30,010 nucleotides of DNA from NCBI GenBank assembly GCA_022539475.1, contig VCMS01000445.1, positions 1 through 30,010 on the forward strand, written 5' to 3'. Numbering within the stretch: position 1 is the stretch's first letter; every line of letters starts with the position of its first letter. Under the pieces are notes generated by a model, which was given only the letters and a program-made list of their open reading frames with translations, did not search any database and was not told the origin of the DNA. Below are positions 18,481 to 27,342 of this stretch, piece after piece. The stretch is from Gracilaria domingensis (taxonomy: Eukaryota; Rhodophyta; Florideophyceae; Gracilariales; Gracilariaceae). Made by a program: the position numbers and the translations under genes.

Positions 18481-20464
18481 CATCCGTCCGCGAAAACGCC
18501 AAGTGGAAATGGAAGACGGGTCGATACTGCCGATTGTTCGGAAACCGTTGCGAGCCGCTACGCGGAAGCACGTACCGTTGCCGGCCGCGCAACAAGCCTC
18601 CAACGATGGCATGGTGTCGACAAAACTACACGTCACGAAGTCCGTGCACTTGCCACCAGAGTCCCAGGTATCGGTCGACGTCAACACCAAACAATGGGGC
18701 CTCCACACGATACAACCGTTACCGGCTTTATATGAACAGCGCCAAATCGCTCTCGCTAATGGAGTGGTCACTATCCAACCAGATCAACCCTTCAAGGTCA
18801 TGGTCGCCAACTTTGGAAAATCCACTCAGTGGCTGGTAAAGAACCAAGTGATTGGTACTGTGCTGCCACACTCGACTGCGGTCGTTCCGACGAAGATACC
18901 TATTGCCAAGGTTCTCGGAGTGTCTGACCCTAAGGAGGGGGAAGAGAGCGCCGAATCGCAAGTTGTTGAAGCCGTGGATACGGAAGAAGCCCAAGAAGAC
19001 TCGGGTTCAGACAATCCGAGACCTCTAGAGGTTAGTCCTGTGCCACCTGGCAGTGATTTGAAGGATCCTGTTGAGGAATTGATGAAGCTTGGTTTGGAGC
19101 ATGTACCGGAATCCCATCGGGAGAAGCTTCGCGAGATGCTGCGGGAATTCACTCCCATGTGGGACGGAACTCTAGGAAAGATTGGAATAACTGCGCATTG
19201 CATTGACTTGCTTCCGAACACTCGGCCGATTGCACAACACCCCTATCGGGCCGGACCGAAGGCCCGGGAGGAAGAGAAGTCTCAAGTTGAGAAGATGTTG
19301 CGGGCTGGCGTTATTGAGGCCGCTCAATCCCCTTGGGCGTCACCAGTAGTGCTAGTTCCGAAACCGGATGGATCTTGGAGATTTTGTATCGATTACCGAA
19401 AGTTGAATGCGATGAAAGTGAAAGATGTATATCCGATACCCCAGATGGACGAATATATCGATTCTCTTGGGAGCGCGAACGTGTTCACCACCCTTGACGC
19501 TAACTGGGGATACTGGCAGGTTCCCATCACGGAGAAAGACCGGGATAAGACGGCGTTCGTATGCCATCAAGGCCTATACCGTTTCCGGAGAATGCCCTTT
19601 GGGTTAACTAATACACCCGCTACATTCCAGCGTGCGGTCGATATCCTACTGGCGCGATTTAAGTGGACCACATGTTTGGTGTATCTGGACGATATCGTCG
19701 TTTTTTCCAACAATCTGGATGATCATCTGGCCCATGTGTGGGACGTTATGAGAGTACTGCGTGACGCAGGGATAACATTGAAACTCAAGAAGTGCGAGTT
19801 TTTCACCGAATCGGTCAAGTATCTGGGTCACATAATCCGTCCCGGAAAGCTTTCAGTGGATGAAGTGCGGGTCAAATCCTTGAAGGAGGCGAAACACCCG
19901 AGAACTCAAACAGAGCTGCGATCCTTCTTCGGACTGTGTAACGTATACCGACGTTTCGTTCCGAACTTCGCGGACATTGCTTCACCGTTGAACAAGCTCC
20001 TTACGAAAGGAAAACCTGTTGAATTGGACCCCTTTGGAGGCGAAGAGGCCTCCGCGTTCGCGGCATTGGTTGAAGCCGTGACGTCTCCGCCAATTCTGGC
20101 TCTCCCCAAACCTGGGTTACCCTATGAGGTCGACACTGACGCTAGCGCAAACCAGGTTGGGTGCGCTTTGTTTCAAATCGATGAGACCGGGGAACGACAC
20201 CCTATTGGGTACTGGTCGAGATCGCTAAACGTCCATGAGCGGAATTACTCAGTTTCCGAGAAGGAATGTCTTGCCGTAGTCTGGGCCTTGTCGACACTCA
20301 GACCATATTTGATGGGAACCCACTTTCGTGTACACACCGACCACAAGTGCCTTCGCTGGCTGATGGAAATCACGGAACCATCGGGACGCCTGATGCGTTG
20401 GAGACTCCGACTGTCGGAATTCGACTTCGAAGTAGTGTACAAGAAAGGCTCCCTTAACCTCTAG
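18473..20464 (+). pseudogene. pol: Reverse transcriptase and RNase H
   Basis: An open frame of 663 codons. A linker of about 220 residues precedes the RT. RT motifs: ASPVVLVPKPDGSWRFCIDY, FTTLDANWGYW (first Asp), FGLTNTPATFQ, and the active site VYLDDIVVFS at codons ~402-411, then KYLGHII. RNase H follows: YEVDTDASANQVGCAL (Asp), SEKECLAVVWAL (Glu), HTDHKCLRWL (Asp). The last RNase H motif, ADALSRLG, lies just past a TAG at 20462-20464 in the same frame, most simply a CAG-to-TAG change. This protein copies the RNA and degrades its RNA strand. It is the best preserved piece of the element and the best for phylogenetic placement. Confidence 0.8.
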
Positions 20465-20727
20465 GCGGACGCCCTATCCCGTTTGGGCACAGAAGCTGAA
20501 GAGCCGAGCCTACCGAGGACGCCGACATCCCATGTTTTATGGTTGGTGACCTCGAGGGGAGTATGGGAATTGTGTCGGATGACGTTTTGGACGATATACT
20601 CGTCACATGATCCACTGAACCGGGTACCGGGTCATTTATACCCATCACGCCCGAGGAGATGATACGGGAACAGCAGATGGATCCCTTCTGTACACAGGTA
20701 CGAGCCCGTCTGAAGGGTGGATAACAC
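20465..20727 (+). pseudogene. RNase H end and start of integrase, with two stops
   Basis: Right after the TAG the RNase H frame gives ADALSRLGTEAEEP. In the integrase frame the stretch DDVLDDILVT ends at TGA 20608, then EEMIREQQMDPFCTQVRARL leads to TAA 20722 immediately before the integrase segment. The Q-Q-x-D-x-x-C-x-x-V pattern is usual between RNase H and integrase in these elements, showing that the stops interrupt real former coding sequence. Confidence 0.55.
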
Positions 20728-21471
20728 TTGCCCTTTCAGGTGAATAATCAAGGCTACCTAATAAGAAAGGTGTCAACGAACCCACAAATAGTGGTGCCGC
20801 ACTCCTTACAGAGTCGAGTTCTTCACCTCTCTCACTATGTGAAGTTGGGAGCCCATCCGGGAGGAAGAAAGTTGTATCTCACATGGAGAAAGGATTTTTA
20901 CTGGCCTGCAATGGCATTCGACTGCTATGCACTACGTCGATCCTGTCAGGAATGTGCCAAGAACGACATCAAGCTGAGGAAGCATTCAAAGAAGTTGAAG
21001 CTATTCCCTGCAAGGGCGCCACTAGAGTCTGTCGCCATTGACATTCTTGGCGAATTGATCAAAACCTCGCAAGGGAATCAATACCTCTTGGTGATCACCC
21101 ATCGCTTCTCAAAGCTGGTACGGACTGTGCCGCTCAAGCGGATAAGTGCTGCCGCTGTGGCTCAGGCGTTTGTTACCCACTGGGTCTTTGTCTATGGACC
21201 ACCGGTACACTTGCTCTCCGACAACGGCTCCCAGTTCACGTCCAAATTCTTCCAAGACGTTTGTCGCATCCTCGACATTAGGAATCTGTTTACAACAACG
21301 TATCACCCCCAAACTAATGGTCAGGCAGAGAGATTTAATCGAACCATTCTTGGTGCATTGAGATCCTACGTTGCGGAACACCCCAAGACTTGGGATTTGT
21401 ACACAGACGCCATTACATACGCGTACAACACCAAGGTACATTGGGTAACGTCGTTGCCCCTTTCGAGTTAG
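20728..21471 (+). pseudogene. Integrase: HHCC zinc domain and catalytic core
   Basis: The N-terminal H-H-C-C zinc motif is LHLSH...AHPG...CQEC (the repeated spacing of H2C2 integrases), with GGRKLYLTWRKDFYWPAM between. The catalytic triad is complete: VAIDILG (Asp 21040), LLSDNGSQF (Asp 21220) and TNGQAERFNRT (Glu 21328), spacing D-x59-D-x35-E, exactly right for a DD35E core. The frame then diverges at about 21440, where the neighbouring frame picks up the expected continuation. Integrase inserts the cDNA copy into host DNA. Confidence 0.8.
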
Positions 21472-22445
21472 TCCTGTCAAGGAGACCACCTCCTCTTGCC
21501 ATTGAGGCACAGCCAACCATGGACGACTACTCGACACCGAGGCTACACCGCGAAGCGTGGAAGAAATGGTTAACCACGATGGTGCCTATTGCTAAGCGCT
21601 CTATGGAGAAAGCTCAACTCGCCTACAAGTGCAATTTCGATAGCCGAATCCGTAGGCCGCTACCGCAGCTGCGGGTTAGTGATTATGTGTTCCTCAGGAA
21701 GGAGTACTACAATCCTGAGAAGGAGAAGCGCCATAAGCTCTCTCCAATCGCCAGTGGCCCCTTTCGGGTTGTATTCGTACAGGAGACTACCGTCATGCTT
21801 GATATCGATAATCAGCACGAGCGGGTATCGCGAGATCGCGTATATCGCGCACCAAGCCCTATACAGGAAGTTATCGCAGCGCCGGATACCGGAAACGGTC
21901 CATCGTCGCATCAAGTTACCGAACAGTCGGGTACTGCAGCAAACCGTCCATCAGTTTTGCCCCACCCGCAGCGCGGTCTCGCTGACTTCCCTGAAACAAC
22001 CGAGTTGCTCAAGGATAACCCCGGACTCTCACGGGTTACACCTACACCCTCTACTGAGTTGCATGAGATTCACCCCCCGTCTACGGTATTGGCGCGAAAT
22101 GCGGAAGCCGCATCGCACCCTAAGGAGGGAGAGGGCAGTGCAAATCGCGCTCCGGTTGCTCCGGCATCCGCTGGACCTGACCGAGGTGCTGAATCTCAGA
22201 ATGAGACGAAATCCCTCGCTTGGAATGGTCGCGTTGGTGCTGATTTACGCGAATCCAAGAGCTCGGCGAGAAAGGACGTCAGAAGAAGTGAAGAATCCCC
22301 TGCTGGGAGTGCTGTTGCTAAGAAAGTTAGTAGCCCCATTGGGTTGCAGTCCAAGTCGTTGGAGCGTGCCGCATCTCGCTCGCGCGAACGCACAGTCTCC
22401 GCCGACCCCTTTGTGGGACGAAGCGACATGGAGAGCGATGCATAG
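21438..22445 (+). pseudogene. Integrase C-terminal part (GPY/F-like) and disordered tail
   Basis: After a one-frame change from the core, the sequence reads VVAPFELVLSRRPPPLAIEA, the usual N-x-x-x-P-F-E-L-x-x-x-x-x-P segment, then RVSDYVFLRKEYYNPEK and KLSPIASGPFRVV, a GPF version of the GPY/F module. From about 21870 the frame turns into a Pro/Ser/Glu-rich tail with no domain and ends in a TAG at 22443. A frame change just before is required for any integrase protein. Confidence 0.6.
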
Positions 22446-23028
22446 CCCACCTGGGAACAGCCGGTAGCGGGAGGAGAAAGAAGAGAAGAATCCTTGCGAA
22501 TTACCCTGGAAAGCCTGAAGAAGGAAGTGGAGAAGTCCCCCTTGAGGGCGTAATGAAGAACACGGAACGCTACCACGCGTGGGACCCGTAATCACGGTAA
22601 ACGTCACTGCCGATAGTGTGCATGCGCAGCCCGATGGCGGGAGATTTGAGATTACACGCTGTAGTCGAGCGCCATTGCTGGAGAGTCGTGCACGCCGCTT
22701 GGCAACCGTCGGCCGGGGTCTGACACTGTAGATCCCGTTCACGGGACGTGTGGCGCACACGCGTGCACGGGCGCGCCCTCCTATCCAATGAAAATGGAGT
22801 GAACGGCAGGTCACGCGCCGTGGCCCGACGTTCCGCCGCCCTGCACAGGGAGTGCCGTGCACCGCTTCTCCGCCCCAACGGCTCTTCCGCAGCCAAAGTG
22901 AGAGCAGCTCCGCAGGACGGACGCTACCGTTTGTCGGTTAGTCCTCCGTCTGGGATAGAAAAGAGTTTGCCGGAATCCGGAGATCGAGAGCTCTCGATTG
23001 AGCTCACTTGTGAGGCAATTGGACCCCC
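22446..23028 (+). other. Region between integrase tail and chromodomain
   Basis: Several overlapping frames are open on both strands here (for instance 22748-23221 +, and minus frames 22245-22862 and 22570-22896), all Arg/Pro/Ser-rich and without domains. It is probably the decayed linker between the integrase tail and the chromodomain. No frame is preferred. Confidence 0.35.
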
Positions 23029-23409
23029 GTGTCGGGAGTTAGCGCACTCCGTCGCGACGACTGGAGGACACGACAGTTCACCCGTCCCCCGCCCCGAGAA
23101 CCGGTTGAGAGCCCGAAGGAACTACTACCCCGCTTGGGTTTTGCTAATTTTCACTCTCCGATGTCGGGAAAGAACAAGGAAGAAGCCGAAGATGGCGTAT
23201 ACCCACAATAATTCGTGGTAGATCGTATCGTGGAACACGAGGAAAGCCCCGAAGGGAAACTACTCTATAGAGTCCGTTGGTACGGCTCTCCCCCTGACAA
23301 GGCCACTTTGGAGCCAATTGAACCCCTCCCCAGGTTCAAGGTGATGTCGTATCATCGCCGTACTCGGACGCCATTGCCTCCAACATTGGATAGCGCGATG
23401 GTCGGGTAG
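23029..23409 (+). pseudogene. Chromodomain of the integrase C-terminus
   Basis: In the same frame as MSGKNKEEAEDGVYPQ, a TAA (23209-23211) is followed by FVVDRIVEHEESPEGKLLYR and VRWYGSPPDKATLEPIEPL, a clear chromodomain: V-x-R-I-x-x-H start, Y-R-V-R-W-Y-G core, then T-x-E-P-x-x-x-L ending. Chromovirus chromodomains target integration to marked chromatin such as H3K9-methylated heterochromatin. The first aromatic position is present, but the usual W-x-x-W-E-P appears as KATLEP, missing the tryptophan, so binding strength may differ from the family average. Confidence 0.7.
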
Positions 23410-23793
23410 CCCGCTTACCGGTGTGCTTTACAGTACTCATGCCCGCCGTGCGGTAAGAAGTTCGAAGAAGGATGCTCAGAAGAGAAGAAGAAGAGAAAGA
23501 AGTAGGAAGAGATCCTCTATATCATAGGAGAGATGTAGTAGAATTACCGAATTATCGGGAAACTTCCGTATTACGGAGAAGTAGAAACTGCCAAAAAAAA
23601 AGGAATGAAGACATCTGCACTACGTGGCCAGGAACTGGAAGAGAAGTGGAAGAGGACAGATCCTGGTGAGGAAGAAGGACGAAGAAGAAGCTTGTCGCCG
23701 AGAAGCATACCTCGACGAGGGTAAGGGAAAATTTGCCACTAGCTGGCTTTAATTGGAAACTATCACGAGACACTCTAAGATTGGAGGAAGACC
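23410..23793. other. Purine-rich 3' flank of the retrotransposon
   Basis: Long G/A-rich stretches (AAGAAGAAGAGAAAGAAG type at 23485-23505; GAGGAAGAAGGACGAAGAAGAAG near 23668-23690) are candidates for a polypurine tract that primes plus-strand DNA synthesis. No LTR matching the 5' region was seen after them. No gene. Confidence 0.35.
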
Positions 23794-25044
23794 TCATGAG
23801 GGGCTAACCGCCAGTGGGGGAGCACCGCTTCCCGTGTTGGGATTCTGCGCGAAGTACTCGCTCGCGAGAGCCGCGAGCCCGGCAACGGTGTTCACTCCCG
23901 GGGGGATCGGAATGCCATGAGCCTGGAGGTCAGCACGAAGGGAAGCCACACTCCCAGCCCAATTGGCAGGCTGAGTAGTGGGAGCGATCAAGGACCATCC
24001 CGCAGGGGCTTGAACGCCCTCTGTTGGGACCGCTGCCGCGTTAGGATCCGAGTTCGGAACTCCTGTCAGCTGTGTTGGCCCGGCTACGGTGGAAATCTCA
24101 TCATTGTCCAACATTGGATCAGGTGAATCCGACGGAACGGCGTAATCCTCGGGGAACACGAACCCTACTGGGTGACCGACCGGCATTGCGCGGGGCATAG
24201 CCGCCATTGCAGTCGCTTGCTCCTCGGAGATGAACTGTCGCTCCCACGGGTCGTAGTACACCCAGACCCCGGAACGGGTGGAAATTCGCCCCGGTGATCG
24301 GTCGCGGAAACGCTGTCGCCTTTCAGGCTGCCGAGCTACCGGAACTCGGTCCCAATCGACCCTGTCGATTACATCCAACAACTCCCCAACCTCTTCCTGG
24401 TTAGCCTCGGAACCCAAGGGGGTAACGAGATCAATCCTTCGAAGGAGCCACCTCAAATTTGGACGGAGATACCACATGCGGTAGTGATAATAGACATCCC
24501 ACAGGAGGTGAACCGCGACGCGGGCAGCCCACTCGGCGAGTACCAACGACCAATAGCCCGAGTCGGGATTTTCTATCAACCGCGAGCCGATATAGTAGAT
24601 GCTCGGCGGGAGTTCAGCAAAACACCCCGCAGGGACCTCTACCCGACTCCACCACGATGGAAGGCCCACGTATCGGGACGGTAAGGCATCGAAGCGCAAA
24701 CGATCAACCTCCAAATTTGGATACGGAATCAGAAGTCCCCGACGGGAACGCGCATTCCGCTCAAACCGGACCCGCCTCTCGAAATCATAGAGATCACGGT
24801 TGTGACGCCTACTCCGTGACAGGTATCGGAACTCTGCCCTCAGCAAGGGACGACTCCACAGGAGGATATCAGGATCCACTTCACCAAAGTGATACCGATG
24901 CTCCGCTACCGGAAACTCTGCCAACGCGTTTCCATATGAAACCTCCCCGTAGGTACGATAGTGCGACACGTCGAAGTCGAATTCTGCCGGAATCGGATGA
25001 TCATATCGCAACCTTCCAACCCTGTAGTAAGCCAAACGAGCCAT
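23794..25044 (-). CDS. Intact 416-codon antisense ORF, unknown function
   Basis: The ATG at 25044 is the first in a frame also open upstream to 25164; no stop occurs for 416 codons, the only long intact frame in the window. The N-terminal two thirds are rich in Arg, Tyr and Trp (SRSRRHNRDLYDFERRVRFE), with helical segments around LAEWAARVAVHLLWDVYYHY. The last third is Pro/Ala/Ser-rich and ends with SVASLRADLQAHGIPI and GLAALASEYF, a short pattern loosely like a SAP/HeH helix pair, too short to call. No family was recognised. It lies just past the chromodomain of the plus-strand retrotransposon but opposite in strand. Antisense ORFs in that position are known from some plant Ty3/Gypsy elements. 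A plus-strand frame (24459-25133) overlaps but is shorter and lacks structure. Confidence 0.5.
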   Translation of the reverse strand: MARLAYYRVGRLRYDHPIPAEFDFDVSHYRTYGEVSYGNALAEFPVAEHRYHFGEVDPDILLWSRPLLRAEFRYLSRSRRHNRDLYDFERRVRFERNARSRRGLLIPYPNLEVDRLRFDALPSRYVGLPSWWSRVEVPAGCFAELPPSIYYIGSRLIENPDSGYWSLVLAEWAARVAVHLLWDVYYHYRMWYLRPNLRWLLRRIDLVTPLGSEANQEEVGELLDVIDRVDWDRVPVARQPERRQRFRDRSPGRISTRSGVWVYYDPWERQFISEEQATAMAAMPRAMPVGHPVGFVFPEDYAVPSDSPDPMLDNDEISTVAGPTQLTGVPNSDPNAAAVPTEGVQAPAGWSLIAPTTQPANWAGSVASLRADLQAHGIPIPPGVNTVAGLAALASEYFAQNPNTGSGAPPLAVSPS

Positions 25045-25143
25045 CTCCCCACGCGCTTGGTCAAGGGACTCTCCACGTTCACATCGGAGCAAGTGAGGTT
25101 CTACCGCAATCGTCTGTCTCTTGCAGATGCTAGTTTTTGGCGA

Positions 25144-25243
25144 GGGTCGTCCAGAAAGTGGCAAGGGTCGTCCAGTAAATTTTTTGAAAAAATATCGAGA
25201 TCAATTATTTCAAAATTTGCAGATAATTGCTTGGGTCGTCCAG
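25144..25243. repeat. Three direct copies of GGGTCGTCCAG
   Basis: Exact copies at 25144-25154, 25165-25175 and 25233-25243; the first two are 21 bp apart, about two helical turns. They lie about 100-200 bp upstream of the ATG of the antisense ORF. Two are followed by AA or TAAAT. They may be promoter sites for that ORF or sub-terminal transposon repeats. Confidence 0.6.
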
Positions 25244-25263
25244 AATCGCTGTGCAGTAAATAC

Positions 25264-25528
25264 TGGTGGGTTTTCCACTCGTGCTAGTTCTTTAGTCGAG
25301 GGCTACCTGAACTGTATTTCGCGAAGTCTAGGTTCAGTTTCCATTAAGGTGCACATTACACGATACCTTCTGCGGAATGATACCCTGCAACGCATGGAAT
25401 ACTAGTGCTAGTACAGATGATGCCCATTATGAAATCATACCGTTTTATTCGTATCTATTCTTCTATCCACCGCTTTTGCTAACCACTACTTCGCTATATT
25501 ACATGTACCATTTCCCCATGATGGAGCG
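25264..25528. other. Short gene-free stretch
   Basis: Only one short ORF of no recognisable type (part of 25121-25405) reaches in here. Nothing else is seen before the stem-loop array begins. Confidence 0.4.
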
Positions 25529-25574
25529 GGTGTAGGCGCAATCTGCGGCAGATGCCGCAGACTGCACCTCCACC
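25529..25574. repeat. Stem-loop 1 of an array: ~21-bp stem, 4-nt loop
   Basis: The arms 25529-25549 and 25554-25574 pair with three mismatches, around CTGCGGC-AGAT-GCCGCAG. Two of the mismatches become G-U pairs if the minus strand is transcribed, so an RNA hairpin would be stronger on that strand. Confidence 0.65.
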
Positions 25575-25608
25575 ATAGTGCTGTATCGGTAGAACAAATA
25601 CGCACTCC

Positions 25609-25641
25609 GAGAGGATGAGGCGCGAAGCGCCTCATCCTCTC
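25609..25641. repeat. Stem-loop 2 of an array: perfect 15-bp stem, 3-nt loop
   Basis: GAGAGGATGAGGCGC (25609-25623), loop GAA, and its exact complement (25627-25641). This is the most perfect hairpin of the three and very GC-rich. Confidence 0.75.
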
Positions 25642-25651
25642 CGTTCCTCAT

Positions 25652-25685
25652 GTAGGGAACCATGCCCAGATGCATGGTTCCCTAC
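25652..25685. repeat. Stem-loop 3 of an array: perfect 14-bp stem, 6-nt loop
   Basis: GTAGGGAACCATGC (25652-25665), loop CCAGAT, and its exact complement (25672-25685). Only 10 bp separate it from the previous hairpin. The arm sequence is unrelated to the other two, so the shared feature is structure, not sequence. Confidence 0.75.
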
Positions 25686-25805
25686 TTGAAGAACCTGCAC
25701 CTGCAACTCGTGAGCTACGTCCGCATCAAAAGTCATTTACCTGTATACGCAAGCAGAAAGTATCCATAAGTTAGTCAATGATCCGTTGGATACATTTGAA
25801 ATGCG

Positions 25806-26587
25806 ATGGAACGTACCATTGATAAAGCAAAACAGAAACGTTGCGCTAGAAAAGTCGAGGGACCTAGTAACTCGCAAAATGAAAAAGAAGAAGGAAAGGG
25901 ATCGGCTAGATTACCAGCCCACCATCATCGTAAAGCGCGAAAGGTGTCGAAGCGAGAACTCACAACCAAGGACACCAAGAATGCCCATGCAGCAAACATA
26001 CCGCAAGATGCGATAATCGAGAATGCAGCCTATGTCGCAACCAAGTACCAGAATCGCCTATCCCGCAAGCTAGTCAACCAAGATCGCCAATACAGGAAGA
26101 TCAACGTAAGACGCGAGAAGAGATGCGAGCCTATGAGGCAACCAAGTCAAACCATATCGCCAATGCACCAAAAGTAACGCAAGACGCGAGAAGAGAGAGA
26201 CCATCCTATGGCGCAACTTTGTCAACCAAGATCGCCAATGATGAACGTATCGCCCAAGCCAGTCAACCAATATCAACCAATATCGCCAATACACGAAAAG
26301 CAGCGCAAGACGCGAGAAGAGAGAAGAGTCTATCGCGGAACCAAGATCGCCAACAAACCAAAATTAGCGCAAGATGCGAGAAGCTAGAGACGCCTATGGC
26401 GCAAGACAGTGAACCAAGATCGGCAATACAGCGTGATAGGTTACACGAGCAGTCAGAGATTGATCTTGAGAGACGAAATGAAACTGGTCGCGTACTTACA
26501 GTCGTTGTGGACGTCGGAAGAAATACAAAGGACGCACGTCAAAGAGTGGTTACCTTCAATCAAGTCAATATGAGTAACAAGACGTAG
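25806..26587 (+). pseudogene. Basic, internally repetitive protein remnant, two overlapping frames
   Basis: An ATG at 25806 opens a very basic frame (KAKQKRCARK, RKARKVSKRE) to 26177. The neighbouring frame carries on from 26123 to 26587 with the same style, including QDARRER and later AAQDARREK. The underlying DNA is a degenerate repeat: ATCGCCAAT recurs near 26084, 26154, 26229, 26281 and 26344 (and as ATCGGCAAT at 26418), and ACGCGAGAAG near 26111, 26184 and 26310, at about 65-125 bp spacing. Read as protein the unit resembles TKIAN...QDARRE. It looks like a decayed repeat-rich, possibly DNA- or RNA-binding, transposon protein. No family recognised. Confidence 0.35.
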
Positions 26588-27342
26588 AACAAGATAGAAC
26601 ATATCGTAAGCAGAACGTAGTTGAACAAATAGAACGAGCTGGAGGTTGAAAACGGGAACCCGGTAACCCAAAGCTTATTTTCTGCCGTTTACATGTCGCA
26701 TAGCGCGAAAAAACGTGGTGACGATGGGTTAGCTTAGAGAAAAGATACAAAGAAGAGTATGGAAGAGAACGTACAAAAAGACTGCACGGAATACATCCGT
26801 GAGATACGGATGATGTCCGCTTTATGGAGGCGTCCGATGAGGGCGGAGAAAGAGAATGAGGTACGCTTCATGTCCGCTTAATGGAATCCATTCTCAGCAC
26901 GCTACTTCGTAATCCGTCGTACTTTTTTCCGCCCTCGCACTTCGTAGCAAGTGCGAGGGCGGAAAAACGTACGACGGAGCGGAGTAGAACGCGAGGATGG
27001 CACGGATCACGACGGTAACAAAAGGTCGGACGTCGGACGGGCGGCAGCGGCGGCGGAGGGAAGAGATTTATTTTTCTGTGCGAGATTGGACAGGTGTACA
27101 GCGTACAACGTTGGGAAACCACAGGTTTATAACCAGTGGTAGATAATACGAGAAGTACATCCTTGTGTTGAGGTCGACGTGTACCTACGTTCCTTTTTGA
27201 ACGAAAGCACGTGATTTAAACTCAAAATATATTCTCCGTTCTGAGCAAGACGTCGATATTGACTGTCGCTCGACCTCCTTCTCTCTTCGGACGCCCTTCC
27301 CTTGCAGTCTTTGTCGTCGTTTCTCGTTCATTTCTTCTTCCC
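26588..27342. other. Upstream region of the Plavaka-like transposase
   Basis: No gene supported. It holds a small hairpin CATCCGT-GAGAT-ACGGATG near 26800, the near-repeat ATGTCCGCTTTATGG / ATGTCCGCTTAATGG (about 26814 and 26870), and the long hairpin at 26913-26978. The last 90 bp before the ATG are C/T-rich, like the leaders of other genes in the window. Confidence 0.4.
26913..26978. repeat. Long hairpin: 30-bp stem with one mismatch, 6-nt loop
   Basis: The arms 26913-26942 and 26949-26978 are complementary at 29 of 30 positions (outer part TCCGTCGTAC, inner part CCGCCCTCGCACTT); the loop is CGTAGC. It sits about 365 bp upstream of the transposase ATG. It could be a transposase-recognition structure, a sub-terminal inverted repeat or a small-RNA hairpin. 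Confidence 0.75.

Larger units (their letters stand above)
14722..23790 (+). mobile_element. Ty3/Gypsy chromovirus retrotransposon, decayed
   Basis: The order gag (CCHC) - protease - RT - RNase H - integrase - GPY/F-like segment - chromodomain is that of Ty3/Gypsy chromoviruses. Lesions: TAG in gag at 16541; frame changes near 17790, 18475 and 21440; TAG at 20462; TGA at 20608; TAA at 20722; TAG at 22443; TAA at 23209. It cannot make its proteins as it stands. The 5' end is set where the piggyBac-like frame stops. Identical LTRs could not be found at both ends by eye, so both boundaries are approximate. The 3' end is taken at the purine-rich tract 23640-23700, a possible polypurine primer region. 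Confidence 0.75.

Noticed and set aside
22245..22896. Minus-strand frames within the retrotransposon tail
   Set aside because: Arg/Ser-rich, several open at once over GC-rich linker DNA; no domain.
24459..25133. 224-codon plus-strand frame
   Set aside because: Lies opposite the longer clean minus-strand frame and has no domain; probably its shadow.
25529..25685. CRISPR-like array
   Set aside because: The hairpin arms differ in sequence, so there are no direct repeats with spacers, and the DNA is eukaryotic.
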